From the NCBI RefSeq assembly GCF_026914185.1, contig NC_070573.1:3031501-3095500 (forward strand): a stretch of DNA of 64,000 nucleotides. Reading direction: 5' to 3'. Below are positions 33,031 to 44,639 of this stretch, one piece after another; the stretch's first letter is position 1; every line of letters starts with the position of its first letter. The DNA is from Puccinia triticina. Taxonomy: Eukaryota > Basidiomycota > Pucciniomycetes > Pucciniales > Pucciniaceae. Under the pieces are notes generated by a model. The model did no database searches, was not told the origin of the DNA, and saw nothing but the letters and a program-made list of their open reading frames with translations. The position numbers were made by a program, and so were the translations under genes.

Positions 33031-34250
33031 TGTTTTAAAATGTAATATTATATATGAGCACCAGCGCAGGAACGCCGCACCTCAGTAAATAAGAATAGAG
33101 ACAAACTACCTATCTCTAGCCCCTCAAGAACTATGTACTTTGTTAAGACAGAGGGGGGAGTTAGATGACAAGTTACTCATAAGATTATGAGTAAGATAAT
33201 GCACCAGAGGGTCTAACAAGAAGCTGCATGAGAGCTTGGATCTTGTACTTTGAATGGAGGTCGCGTAGCTGGGAAAATACCATACTCCAAGACCTCGCAA
33301 GATCTAGCAAAAAGAAAAATGACTAATATGTAGTCTTGGCCCCAGAGACCTGGTAAATACCAGGAGATCTGGAGCTGAGAATCCTGCGAAACTCAAGACA
33401 CAACCTCAAGAAACCAAGCCATCAAGATTGGTGAAGAGGTAGTTTAGGCCTGCAAAGACTGCAACCAGGCGCGGTCGTTATCGCAGATGTTTCAGGATTC
33501 AGAAGATTACTTAAGAATCTTATAACAAACTCGTGATCTATAGATCACGAGTATTCCAGAAAAGACAGCAAGCTTCAATCCCTCTCGTGATTAATACATC
33601 ACAAGAACTACCCTGAAAACAGCGATGAGGCCGCTCCCACGTTAGGGGCCAAGATGATCTGGAGAATCCAGCCTGGCCCATGACCAATAATAGCCTGACC
33701 AAGTCTACTTGGCCAGAGTAGTAGAGGAAACTCTGATCCAACTCCGGCCAAGCAGGTACGACACTAGGAAACAGAAAAAGAGATCTATTCAAAGATCCTT
33801 TGCCTCTTAGTGCACGGAAAAGAATATAAAAGGAGGACCTTCGAGTGAGTAAAGGCCCCCAAGAATCGTCAATATCTTCATCACATAGCCAGCTCCAACC
33901 CCGCCAATTTCTGACGTGATCATCCGCTGCTCTTTGCTGAAACCTGACTTGATTCCTGCCTTTTGTCTCAGGATTCCCTCCATCAAGTGAGGCCTAGTTT
34001 TTTTCCTTTTATCTTATTGGAGTTATCTCCAATAGTCCTGGGAACTGTAAAGTTCAAATACCCTTGCTTTGCAGGCCCCAGAAGTACAGGCACCTAAGCA
34101 CCCCTGCCCAGCACGCCCTGTAGCACTCCGGAGGGCACTTAAATACCCCACGCGCTCGTGTCCCCTCTGTTAAACATCATCTAAAAATAATATCATTACT
34201 TTTGTATCTTGAGCTCCTCTGCGCACTACTGAACACCGTTGCTGGTGTAG
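33031..34250. other. Non-coding region with a 22-bp palindrome
   Basis: No gene recognised. CTCGTGATCTA/TAGATCACGAG at 33530-33551 is a perfect palindrome. Sequence at 34060-34155 (TTTGCAGGCCC ... GGAGGGCACTTAAATACCCC) resembles the site into which the MULE inserted near 7660-7723. Confidence 0.5.
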
Positions 34251-34713
34251 CTACAGCCATTCCAAAAAATCTTGGCTTCTTTGGAAGGAATTTCCGCTGG
34301 AAATTTGTTCTGGATTTGCCAATGTATGTGCATCCAACATCAAGGTTGGACACATGATATCCTGACCTGCGAGCACAGTTGCTTGCAGGATCCCACCAAT
34401 CAAGCCGTTCGGTAGCAAAAGAAAAACACGCCGGCCGCTGGGACCAGCACCTTCCAACCTCGCAACCATGATCAGAATGCCATCCAGGGTAGAATCAGCC
34501 AAATCGCTCAATTCTGAACTCAGAATTAGGAAAAAATGAAAGGAACAAGATGATTGAGGGCATCTGGCTGCTGTATATGCACCCTGCATATAAGAATGAG
34601 GAGGGCATGAATATACATATGTCCAACCTTGCCAGTGATTATTGGCAAATCCAATACAAAGTTTGGGTGGAAATTCCTTCCAACAAAGCCAAGCTTTTTT
34701 GGAATGGCTGTAG
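34251..34713. mobile_element. Fold-back MITE with ends CTACAGCCATTCC
   Basis: About 95-bp arms in inverted orientation: the left starts CTACAGCCATTCCAAAAAA and holds TTGGAAGGAATTTCC; the right ends GGAATGGCTGTAG. The arms are roughly 80% alike by eye. The 270-bp centre has no coding potential. No certain target duplication. Confidence 0.75.
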
Positions 34714-34785
34714 AAGAGAAGTCCTTCTCTTGGCATCACCCAAGCCTGAAAGTACCCGCCAATGGGCACTAGAGGCCAAATATAG

Positions 34786-34960
34786 CTCAAAAACTGGCAT
34801 TTTCCGCCCGGTTACCTGCTGCAGGTGCGGATACCTGCCTGAATTTCCCCTCAAACTGGAGACCCGCACCTCACCTGCCGGCAGGTACCTGCGCACTCCA
34901 ACAGGTACCCGCCCACAGGTGCCTAGTGCCCGCTAATGGGTACTAGGGGCCAGCTCTAAA
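34786..34960 (+). repeat. GTACC-rich small repeat, copy 2
   Basis: Parallels 29636-29790: GTGCGGATACCTGCCTGAAT, TTCCCCTCAAACTGGA, ACTCCAACAGGTACCCG, and ends in GGGGCCAGCTCTA, the complement of the TAGAGCTGGC start seen in copy 1. That gives TAGAGCTGGC as the probable terminal repeat of this family. Confidence 0.65.
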
Positions 34961-35074
34961 CCTTGATTTCTCATTCTGGAATCTGAATACACAGCAAGAC
35001 AGTCAATTCTCACTTGCATCTGAAATTTACGGGTTTGAACCCTAAACTCAGTCAACTTCCCCCCCCCCCCCCCC

Positions 35075-38000
35075 TGCAACCTCTTGCATTGAGACTAGAG
35101 ACTAGCAAGTGAAATTCTGTTGTATCAAATCAACAACCAAAACTGACTATGCTCCTCACTTCTTCAATCTGTTCTCACATCTTATTCACAATTTTCCATC
35201 ATAGTAAATTCAATAGTCTTAAATGTTTACAAATTTACAGGTTTATATGGTACTAGAGGCCAAGGCGCCTGCGCCGCTGCAGGGAAAAAAAACACCCTTA
35301 CAGGTATGGGCTCTGGCAAGGATAGACAACTCAGACCCAGCCCATCCGCACAGGATTAAAAACTCAGTCTATCTTAAATGATACCAAGTGTGGCCTGTGT
35401 GAACCATGTGTTCCTTATTTTCAGTCAGAACATTCAGATGCAGCCCAATTACCACCCTAAACTGTATGTGACATATACAATTTGCTTCACCTCTATCTTT
35501 TCCTGAATAAATATCATGGGAGGTGACCGCAGAGCGCAGCTCCAAGGGCCCCGGTGTCCATGCAGCTGCAGAAACGCGCCAGAGGCTACCTGAGTCGAAG
35601 TTCTGAGGACCCGACAAACCCCAGATAGTTAGATACAGGATTGACTAACGTCATGCCCGTAGGTAGTGTGATCACCATGGGAATATCCCAGAGTGGTGAT
35701 GACGCCATGAGACCAGCGCCGATTCAGGCCAGCAAGGTCTAAGGCAAGACTTCCAGAGCCTAGATCTTTCCTCCTGGGAAAGCAGAAGCCTTCATAAGGA
35801 GGACAATGAAGATGCCGAAGGCGGCAGGTTTCCCTTCACGCCGTTTCAGCCTATCTTCGTTGTGCTGCTTTCCCTGGAGAAACACTTCCCTTTTTTCGCA
35901 CCACCCACCCACCCGTCAAGACACACACCAGGGAAGAAAGTGTGGCACTGTCTAGAGAGTGCCCAACCATGACTTTCTTCTGGAACCCTGTGGTATATCA
36001 ACTGTGGCTCCATGAGTGACTCATGCATGTGTCAATGATGTTGTTGTTTTGGCAGCAAGCCAATCTCATCTGTAACTTCACCTGCAGCTATTTAAATGTT
36101 CACCCTTTGGATTGCTGGTTCACCCTGGCGACCTAATGACACCCAAGCAAGCGGAAATTTTGGAGACGAGTCGTGAGATGAGCATCTTTCTCAATCTATG
36201 TTCCTGAAGCTAGTAATGCCCACGGAACCTGTTTCCTACTTGGTAGTCATAAACACCATTTCTGGTCCCCAGAGACTCACACACAAATTGTCAAGGCTAC
36301 CTGGCGGATCAGACTGAGAGACCTGTTAGCATTCATTCTTTCAAGATGACATTGACACACTAGCAGTGGCACAAGCTGAACTGAGGCACTGCCAAATAAG
36401 TGGCACAGCTGGACCATGTTTGCACACTCTCCTCTACTGAAATTCTCCTTGTCTAAATTCAGCTTTTTGGGCCTTACGTGTCCACCAATGACATATTGTC
36501 ATGAGGAGTCCTTCAAACTCGTTGTAGCATGTTTCAATCCTGTTCATTGGCACCTAGGAAGCCCTAGATTTTGAGCTGGTTATGTTAACCACCATAATTG
36601 CATGAGTATCAACCTCCAACTTGGGCCGGATTTTGTACCAGACCAGCCAGATACCAGTTCCACTTGTCTCCCCATCTGTCTGCCCTGTTTGGGTGGGAGT
36701 TGCTGTGATGGAGTGGGTTAGATTTCAATACAGATGAAGAATAAATAATCCTGCCACTGCCAAGCTAATTGCAAGTTTCACTCCCGGAGGTTTACAGTGG
36801 CGGGAAGAATGATTGTTTTGTGATGGCAGCATGGAATGAGCACACCTGAACTCCCCAACTTGTTCTGCCTTGAAGGCACATGGAATGTCCTTGAGCATTG
36901 GGTTATGTGCTAATGGTTTTCCTTTTGAACCACATTTCATGGGATCAAGTAGAAGGCTTCTTGTGCCTCTGTTGTAGGTTGAATCTTTCCCGGGTTTACT
37001 CCTTGTTCTAGAGTGGATGACATGAATTTCTCTAAGGGCACAGAAACATTTTTCAACGGTGAAGTCAAACTCAGGGGAAGAAGTTGCTCCTGAAATCTGA
37101 CAGACTCAGCAGGCGCAATCATGTAACTCACGTCTCACACTACACAGGCACCTGGCACAGATTTACTAATTTTGGATGAAGCACAATGGTGAAAAATGAT
37201 GTTGCCAATTGGGCACAAAGAGGCACATCCTTTCATGCAGGATGGTGCCCAAGAAGCGGTGTGTGCTTGAACACCCAACAGAGTTATGCCAGTTTAAAGA
37301 AAGTGGTTTATTTCCGGAATTTAGAATGGGTATCAAATGCATGGAAATTTGACCTTGAGACCGCACTTTCTATCAGCTTGGCCTGCTTGACCAATTATCT
37401 CAGAGTCACAGCATGTAAATTCCCAACATCATCTAGGAGTGTCTGCCCAGACCTGTGGTGTCATGCTCCCTGCAGATGTCCCTCTAGACGAGTAAACTGC
37501 CACCACAGGGTAAGCTCAATTCTACAACAAAGTCCCTTGCACATCACATGAACAGCTAATTTGTCCGATGTTTCACTCATGTGTGTTTTCCTGCTTGAAA
37601 TCCAGCATGAAAAAGGGAGGCCATACCTGCATGCCTTTCACAGAATACTCACAACCATCCCAAAATGCTTTCAGTCTCATGGGCAACACAAATTGCCAAT
37701 CTCAGATATGTTCCCTCTTTGGGACCACCTGGGACCAGTGTCTACTCCCAGACATACTATGCCTGAAGTCAAAATTGGTGGCAGTGGCACAAACAATGGC
37801 ACCCCTGAAGTGAGGCACATTAGTGGGTATTGTATGGTGCACTAAATCAAGACTACCCGCTTTAAGGCGGTGTTGAAACCGTTGTGAAAAACCTGTGGCA
37901 CAGCTGAGAGAGCATTTATTCGGTATCAGGGGGGTGAGAATTTAACTCACGGCTTAAGGTATGGCAGACTCCTGTTCCATGATGGTCTACTGAATGTCAT

Positions 38001-38613
38001 GGGGCAGTGTGTGGTCCCAGCTAGAAATTTTCATAGCGTGCTCCTGGACCCCTACTCTGCTTATTCAGTTAATAAACAGTCAAAGAAGTCCCAAAAAGGG
38101 TGATTGAACTTTCTTGTAATTGTGGCGCTTCAGAATGATGAAAACAGTCACGACAGGGATGTGAGGTGTGCAGGAGGCAGGGGGATGCTCACTCAGCTAT
38201 TGATCCAATATGCCCCTCAGGAAATGAGCACATAGGCCATCATCCTGGGCTTTGTTTTCTGTCAACCTGGGCTTTGTGTTGCACAGCAGATTTTCCTTTC
38301 TGCCACCTGACATCATACTTTTGGTATCTTGTGCTCCAGGACAACAAGTTCCTTTCGTAGAGTGCAAGTTCAGAGGTTGCAAGATGGCAATTTGTTGATG
38401 TGGTTGAAGGTGGAAGGGCATGAAAAGATGACAGTGTAGAACCGTGCTGTTCTGAGCACATAGTGATGAACGGCACTGAATTGCCTGTTGGAAGTTCCCT
38501 GGCAGATTATGGAAGAAATGAATGCCTTCACAAATTTTGCGGCATTCCATCAGAACATGTATGACAAAGGAAGCCAGACACAGGAGATAGGCACATTAAG
38601 TCACATCCGGGGA
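35075..38613. other. Long region with no recognised gene
   Basis: About 3.5 kb. Frames of 60-120 codons occur on both strands but are scattered, lack family motifs and do not join through good splice sites. No LTR or terminal repeat was recognised. Confidence 0.45.
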
Positions 38614-38651
38614 TGTCCACCCTAATGAACGGCCGTACGTTAAGGTGGACA
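38614..38651. repeat. 38-bp palindromic element, copy 1
   Basis: TGTCCACCCTAATGAACGG followed by CCGTACGTTAAGGTGGACA: imperfect palindrome, same length as 43704-43741 and 43993-44030. Confidence 0.85.
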
Positions 38652-38978
38652 TGCCTCTTCAAACCAGACCTGACATCATTAGCCCAAACTACACCTGCAT
38701 GCTGAAAACTGATGTCCGACTTGTTCAAGCAAAGAGTTGAAATTTGAAAGGCAGGGGGGAGAGTAGAGATTCACGGCAATCCAAATCCCGCACAAATCCA
38801 GGTCAATAGTGGGTAAATCCATGGTGAAGGCAAGTATTTGGACAGTATTGGTACACCCTGACTCAAAGGGAAGTGGAGACGACTGGACTCCTGCACTTAT
38901 CCAACCACATGCAATAAAAGCAAACACAGTTCTGAGTTATGTAGACCCCCTCAAAAGTGCATTTCCCTTTGATGCCCA

Positions 38979-39194
38979 CACTGCCAGCATATTTGGCTGG
39001 GATGAAGTCATCCCAGTTTAACTGGGATGCACTCAACCAATTTTAAATGGGTTGATCTCATCCAAGGAAATATAAACCCAAGGGGGGTACCTTGGATTTA
39101 TGTTTCATCAGTTGAGATCAACCAAGTTTAAATTGGTTGATTTCATCCCAGTTTAACTGGGATAACCTCAACCCAGCCAATTATGCTGGCAGTG
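38979..39194. mobile_element. 216-bp MITE with CACTGCCAGCATA ends, TSD CCA
   Basis: The ends CACTGCCAGCATATTTGGCTG and CAGCCAATTATGCTGGCAGTG are inverted repeats, flanked by CCA on both sides. The interior is a chain of smaller palindromes: CATCCCAGTTTAACTGGGAT (twice), CAACCAATTTTAAATGGGTTG and CAACCAAGTTTAAATTGGTTG. The satellite block at 44089-46697 starts with the same CACTGCCAGCAT. Confidence 0.85.
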
Positions 39195-39355
39195 CCATGG
39201 ACAATCAAAGGCCCCACTGGCACCAACAACTCCCATGGGTCTGTGTTGTCTTGTGGGGGAACTCGTTCCAGGTATCTGTTTTCAACTGCTTCCTTTTAAG
39301 CTCGACGAGGAGAGGTAGAGCCATTCTGAAATTAGTGTCCGCTCATTTCGAAAAA

Positions 39356-39853
39356 ATGATTGAGGTTGCTGGTAACATTCATCTTTCTAATACCAATCCA
39401 AGAAACATCCGACTAGTAGGAGATGCAATCCACATTATAACTTGTATCACTTCCTTTCAGATCCCTCCAGATAAACCATTGTTGGCCTACCAAGAGTACA
39501 AAGTTGTCCTAAAGTCTTCAGCGTCAACGATTCCTCCAATACTCTACGACATGTGCACCCAAGTCTTCTTTTCCGGCCAACTTGTTGTTTACCCTGATCC
39601 TAGTCACCCTGTAATTCTTGTAGAGCGCTCATCTTGGCAAGTCCACCGAGGCTACTTTCCCCTTGCTCACGAATTCGAGAATACCCATGCGTTTGGGACA
39701 GTCTACATCGTTAAGGTCCACATGAATGTCGCGGTTGGTTGCGTGGGGTGGATTGAAGTTGTGGATCAGGAAATGAAATTAGTCAGTATCTTCCTGTCCC
39801 CCGTCAACGAAATGTGTACTGAGTTGATTTTGTCGAGTACTGACATTTTGTGA
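39356..39853 (+). CDS. Unknown protein, possible 3' exon of a gene
   Basis: 165 codons from ATG 39356 (MIEVAGNIHLSN); the frame stays open upstream to 39137 but there runs into the MITE, so the shorter start is preferred. The composition is that of a folded protein (mixed hydrophobic strands such as VILVERSSWQVHRGYF and TVYIVKVHMNVAVGCVGWIEVV), with no repeat or transposase motif. A 5' exon may lie before the MITE. No family recognised. It faces the five-exon gene at 43188-41067. Confidence 0.4.
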   Translation: MIEVAGNIHLSNTNPRNIRLVGDAIHIITCITSFQIPPDKPLLAYQEYKVVLKSSASTIPPILYDMCTQVFFSGQLVVYPDPSHPVILVERSSWQVHRGYFPLAHEFENTHAFGTVYIVKVHMNVAVGCVGWIEVVDQEMKLVSIFLSPVNEMCTELILSSTDIL

Positions 39854-41066
39854 TGAAGTATAACCTTGGTCACATAAAGCTTTCAGCAACCCATGGACAA
39901 GCTCACAAGTGTTTTCAGTTGCTTTGACGTGGGGATGGCGTGAGGTTCAGAGGTGTGGCAGCCAAAGCGTCACGTTCTGGCAGTACAATGCTTGCCTTGG
40001 GTGTAAGCTGAGTCTCCGCAGTGATTTTACATGCTCTGCATCATGTTTCTGACTTGAGTATCTTACAGGTTGAGCATTCGTCCATACTCCAACGATTCGA
40101 GAGAACCAGATACACCCTGAGGCACAGTCCAAAAACCCGCTTTAATCTCCAAGTCAAAGATTGGAAGGCACCTGCAAAGATCAGACAAAAGCCGCGCAAG
40201 AGAGCTCATCAGAAGAATTTCTAACGCTTCACAGCACCACATTTCATCGTTCCGCCGGTGCCTTTGTGTCTCTTTTTTAATTAAATGATGTAGCTTCTTC
40301 TCTACCAACCTATTGCGTGTATTGAGATGCCGGTTGTGTGAATGATTAGTCTCAGCGGCCCCCGAAAGCCAGGAATTTTACCACGTCACTAGTACCCATT
40401 CTTGATGAGACTTGCACAGAATTTTTTCATCCTCACAACACCACTACTAGTGCAGATACACGGAATCAGTCCTGTTTGACCCACAGGAACAATACATAGT
40501 GGATTGATTCTCCTGGGCCAGTGTGCATGAGGCAATCAACAAGTTAGAGTCCCAGGTGGGGCAACATCGAGGTAGCATGGAGCGCATAGGAACCACATGG
40601 GTTTGGTTTACCAAAGCTACAGTCTACTAGAAAAATACTGAGAAATCTTAATTTGATTTGCACTTGAATATACAACAACTTGGAAGGAAATAACAGTCAT
40701 TCATGGTGGTGTAATTTTGCGAGATGTGTACGGGAGAAGGAATGGGGAGCTTGGGTTCCAGGTCCTCCACTGGTTCAGAAAGTCATTCGTGATGGCGTGA
40801 GCCAGCTCCATCTTGGTTGGGACTTGCATGCTGGCCAGTGGGCAGATACTCCCGGATGACTGAAAGGCAGGGGTGAAGATCCGAACAAGGTATGCTGAGA
40901 GGTTCTTCCATATTGGCTCGTCTGGAGCGTGCGGTGTGGTGGAGTGCTGTTTAATAATGGACATTGCTTGGATCATAGACATGCATCCTGAAACTCCTGC
41001 GGTTCAATGGTCCCTTGAGGTGATGAAAAGCCCACGAACCCCACCAAGGACAAAGTAAACAAGGGG
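39854..41066. other. Intergenic region between convergent genes
   Basis: Holds a 93-codon minus-strand frame (40982-40701) that could be a further 3' exon of the next gene, but the join is not supported and the gene already ends in frame at 41067. Otherwise no signal. Confidence 0.4.
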
Positions 41067-43188
41067 CTAAAAGTTTTGCTTTCGTTGGTATTGTTGGAGA
41101 CTTTGAGCAGAATCTTCTGAAATCTTGGACAATTCTGATGAGTTTTTCTCGACGTTCAAGACGGTGTGTGTTGATGTGGGTGAGGGGATTTGATTGGCAC
41201 GGGTGATTCTCTTCTTTTTGGCCTGAGTTAAAGGTGCGTTGCTCAGAGAATGTGTTTGGAAGATTATATATGCCATCAAGACATCAAGAATGATCTTGCA
41301 GAATTCGTGTAGAAAATCTACTGAGTGCAAACGCTTGGCGGGTTGGGAGGAAGAGTCCTGACGTTCTTGTGGCAGATCAAAGCTTGATGACAAATTTTTG
41401 ACGGCATCAAGATAAGAGAGAGCTTCAACCCCGCGAGTGATGTGATTGGTTTCACAACTGGAGTTGACTTGGCTTGGCTTGAAAATGTTGTTGGCCATTA
41501 GCTCTACAGAGGCAGCAACCAACCTCGCCCACTCGGTGCGCGCATGTTGAGGAGGGTGAAGCAACCGATACAAGAAACAAACAATGGTAGACTCCGGATG
41601 TTGGGTCGATGAACTGTCCCGGTGCTAGCGTTTTTTCCTTGTTCGCAAAGCTGGTAAGAAGCGGAAAATCGAGAGAATTGGGGCAATACCATTGCTTGTT
41701 GGTAGAGTAGGATAGGAATTGGTTGGCTGAAGGGAAAGATAATTGGTCTCAGTGCTTTCACGCTGCCGGAGGGATGGATGGAGATGGAGAGAAATGGCAT
41801 CTCACCGTGGGAGCTGATAGTCTGCATCCAGGATGCATAGGAACACGATGTTCTTTGGAAATCGTATGTTGGAGGCTCCGGAGGTGCATTGTTGGCGGCC
41901 CTTGCACAGTTGCAAAGAAGGGACAACAGAAAGTTCCAAGTTGTCTGGTATTTTTCCCAGTTTGGTTTGGTTCCGTCGACATGTTGGTTGATGCTGACCA
42001 CTTGCCGTTGTATATCGTCTGATTTGATAATTGTCAGCAAAAGACGGCCTGGGCAGTGATTGGCCTCCTGTGTCCCAGAGGGGTTGGAGTGAGCTGTTCC
42101 CAATGTTGCTTGACTGGGAGCTGTGCCAGGAGCAGTGCCGTCGGAATCATCCGGAGTGAAGAGAGGGGTGGGATTGGGTCCGGCTGGTTTGTCTTCTTCA
42201 GGTATTGGAGCAAGGTTCGAACTAGAGGAGCCGTGTGGTTGCAGTGCAAGCTCTTTGTCTGGCAAATTTGGCTGCGGCGCCATGTCGGATGGACCGGACT
42301 CGTCAACGTTGGGCCAGCGTGCAGGTGACGGATCAACAAGAGGTGAACCCCAGCCTTCCGTTGGTCCGGTGGTGGTGGTGTCGTGTGCCAGTGGCCTTGT
42401 TGCTGCGTTAGCAGTTGAAGGTGAAGCGTCACTTGGCGCTTGACTCGCCATACTGCCTAGAGTTGTTCCTGCGGCAGGAGGCTGGCTCCAATCTGCATCA
42501 ATGTTGGTGTTGGATTTTGACTTGACAAGGAGATCCACGGGCTTAAGGCCTTTGCCTTTGTTGGATCGTTTGCGTCTGCGACTTTTGCGGGGTAGTGTGA
42601 CCTGCTTGGATGTTGAAGCAACAATGTTGGATGAGGGAGAGATTTTGATGTCCTCCTCGTCTTGCAGAGCCCCGGATTCTTCCCACTCTGCTTAGAATGG
42701 CTACTGCGTCAGTTGTGCGAGAAGCGTGTTATTCTGTGGATTCTGGATGGGCTCACTGAAGATGCTTACTTTGTTTGCTCTTGGTGAGCAACAACGCTAG
42801 CTCTTTGGCCACAACTTTGCAACTACGAGGAAGTTTGAGAGCCAGGATCTCTTCCGCTGATTGGTAGGCAGCTTCAATCAAACGTCCAAACTCCTCTGCG
42901 CTGATTTCTTGTATTTCAGTAGGAAGGACGGCTTCTGTAGGACGCAAGCAGGCCGGCGGCACTGAGGAGGATTTCTGGAAGGCAAACTCTGCAAACAATG
43001 GTGCGGGAAGTGGCCCTTGTGAAAGGTTCTGCTGGAGTTCCTGTTGACCTGAACTTTTGGGTCAGCTTCCGTTCAAGGTTGTTATAAGGCCGCTCGTTGC
43101 TCTTACTAGGAGGTGGGGTACCAGCCGATGATTTTGATGACTCGTCATAAGGTTCGGGCGAACTGGGAGGATTACTGTCAGTTTCCAT
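41067..43188 (-). CDS. Five-exon gene, 610 residues, function unknown
   Basis: Exons 43188-43107, 43048-42770, 42687-41806, 41726-41572 and 41501-41067 join through GTAAGA, GTAAGC, GTGAGA and GTATCG donors with phase kept at every junction, ending at a stop at 41067. The start is ATG 43188 (METDSNPPSSPEPYDESSKS). The N-terminal half is disordered (Ser, Pro, Thr) with a basic PRKSRRRKRSNKGKG, a likely nuclear localisation signal near residue 150. A better-ordered part follows (NQFLSYSTNKQWYCPNSLDF, LAPGQFIDPTSGVYHCLF), then a charged C-terminus. No known domain, transmembrane segment or transposase motif. Intact splicing and the lack of nonsense codons among decayed repeats argue for a real, conserved gene. 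Confidence 0.72.
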
Positions 43189-43703
43189 GGTTCAGTGAGA
43201 AAGTGGTGGAGGGGACGGATGAGGGGATTTGGGAAATCAGATGTTCTCGATTGGGGGTGGAGGGTGGGACAAACAACCCAGAGCTGAAATTGGTCGGTTT
43301 TTATGTGACAGGAGAAATATAGGGCCTTTGTGAGGGGGTGTTCACATGGCTTTTGTACATATTCACGGTTTCAACATCGCCGTTGTTGCATCCTTCTATC
43401 TTCATTTGGCACTCAGGTAGACCACTGGCAGATGACCAAATCTGCTCAGGCGAGCACTTCAAGATGTGAAAGCTGAAATGTGGCTGATGGAATTGTCCAA
43501 ACTCCCAGATTTCTGTGCTTCAGCAATCTGGGAGCTCAAAACTATGCTGATGGCGAGCAGCTAATGTTATTGGTTGTGATGGGCAGTAGAAGTGTACATG
43601 CTCGATTGTCTGCTGCGGAGGGGAGAAATTCACATGAAGAGTGATTATCTGGTTGTAGTTCATGTAATGACGTGACCGTCATTGCTAAACCCATGGGCCT
43701 GCA
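43189..43703. other. Upstream region of the five-exon gene
   Basis: Probably contains its promoter; no TATA box is obvious. No other gene recognised. Confidence 0.4.
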
Positions 43704-43741
43704 TGTCCACCGCAACGTACGGCCGTACGTTAAGGTGGACA
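43704..43741. repeat. 38-bp palindromic element, copy 2
   Basis: TGTCCACCGCAACGTACGG followed by CCGTACGTTAAGGTGGACA; flanked by CA on the left and TG on the right, extending the palindrome outward by two bases. Confidence 0.88.
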
Positions 43742-43992
43742 TGAGGGCCCCCAGGGTTGCATTTTGGATCTAGGCTCACCTGCCTTGGGTTGCCACGCCT
43801 GGATATGGTGAAAGTCTTGATGATTTCAAACACCACACAGAAGCACTAGTGTGAGGCCGAGTGAGAGGTGGCCGGTCCGCGCAAGAATCTGCACTACATT
43901 GATCTCACGCCACAAGGCGTTCGGGGGATACCTTGGGGCGTGAAGTCAAGCTGAGGATTGATGTTGATTCTGGTGACAACACTGCAGGCTGT

Positions 43993-44030
43993 TGTCCACC
44001 CTAACGTACGGCCGTACGTTAGGGTGGACA
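43993..44030. repeat. 38-bp palindromic element, copy 3 (perfect)
   Basis: TGTCCACCCTAACGTACGG and its exact reverse complement with no loop. The arms contain CCCTAA/TTAGGG words and the centre is CGTACGGCCGTACG. Confidence 0.92.
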
Positions 44031-44409
44031 AATCTGGTGCTCGCACAGTTTTTAACTCTGTGCAAGCCCAATTGCACAACAGTGCATACACTGCCAGCAT
44101 TTAAGCCTCGGATGTGTGCATCCCCGTTAATCTGGGATGCACACAACCAATTTAACATTGGTTGCGCGCATCCAATGCAATCCGCATCTGAGTTGATATT
44201 GGGGGACAGTAACCCAGGGGTTTGGCCACCCGATTCAAACTCGGCTGGTCCGCGGCCGAGCCAAAATCCGCAGGCTGTCTGACCGACGAATTAAATTCCT
44301 CGATCAGTGGCCAGCCGAGTTAACCTTGGCCGCCACCAACCGAGCAATGGAAGCTCGGTTGACAGGTCAAGCGAGCTTTCATATGATATGAAACCTCGGT
44401 TACGGACCC

Positions 44410-44532
44410 ACCGAGTAAAATGAATATTGGTGGGTCAATCACCGATGATTTCAAATCATCGGTGGGTAAATCACCGATGATTGCGAATCATCGGTGGGTC
44501 AACAGCCGATGATTTTAAATCATCGGCTGTTC
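44410..44532. repeat. Short palindromic satellite (ACCGATGATTT...AAATCATCGGTGGGTCA)
   Basis: Three successive hairpins with arms CCGATGATT/AATCATCGG and spacers GGGTCAA/GGGTAAAT; the last copy has changed arms (GCCGATGATTTTAAATCATCGGC), with both arms altered together. Confidence 0.8.
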
Positions 44533-44639
44533 CACCCTCCTCGGAGAACTTTCCCGGGGAGGAGCCCTCCGGCAGTTAGCACGTCAAGCCACAGTGGCCG
44601 GAGCAGTCTGCTCACTGGTCCAAGAAGTCGGCTCGCTGG

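Noticed and set aside
35030..35075. tRNA-like TTTGAACCC word
   Set aside because: No acceptor or anticodon arms can be drawn around it.
37186..37845. Two 94-121-codon plus frames as a spliced gene
   Set aside because: Different frames, no good donor or acceptor between them, and no recognisable protein features.
40701..40982. 93-codon frame as a last exon of the five-exon gene
   Set aside because: The gene already ends in frame at 41067, and no donor gives a consistent join.
42056..42443. Plus-strand frames across 42.0-42.4 kb
   Set aside because: They are shadows of exon 3 of the minus-strand five-exon gene.
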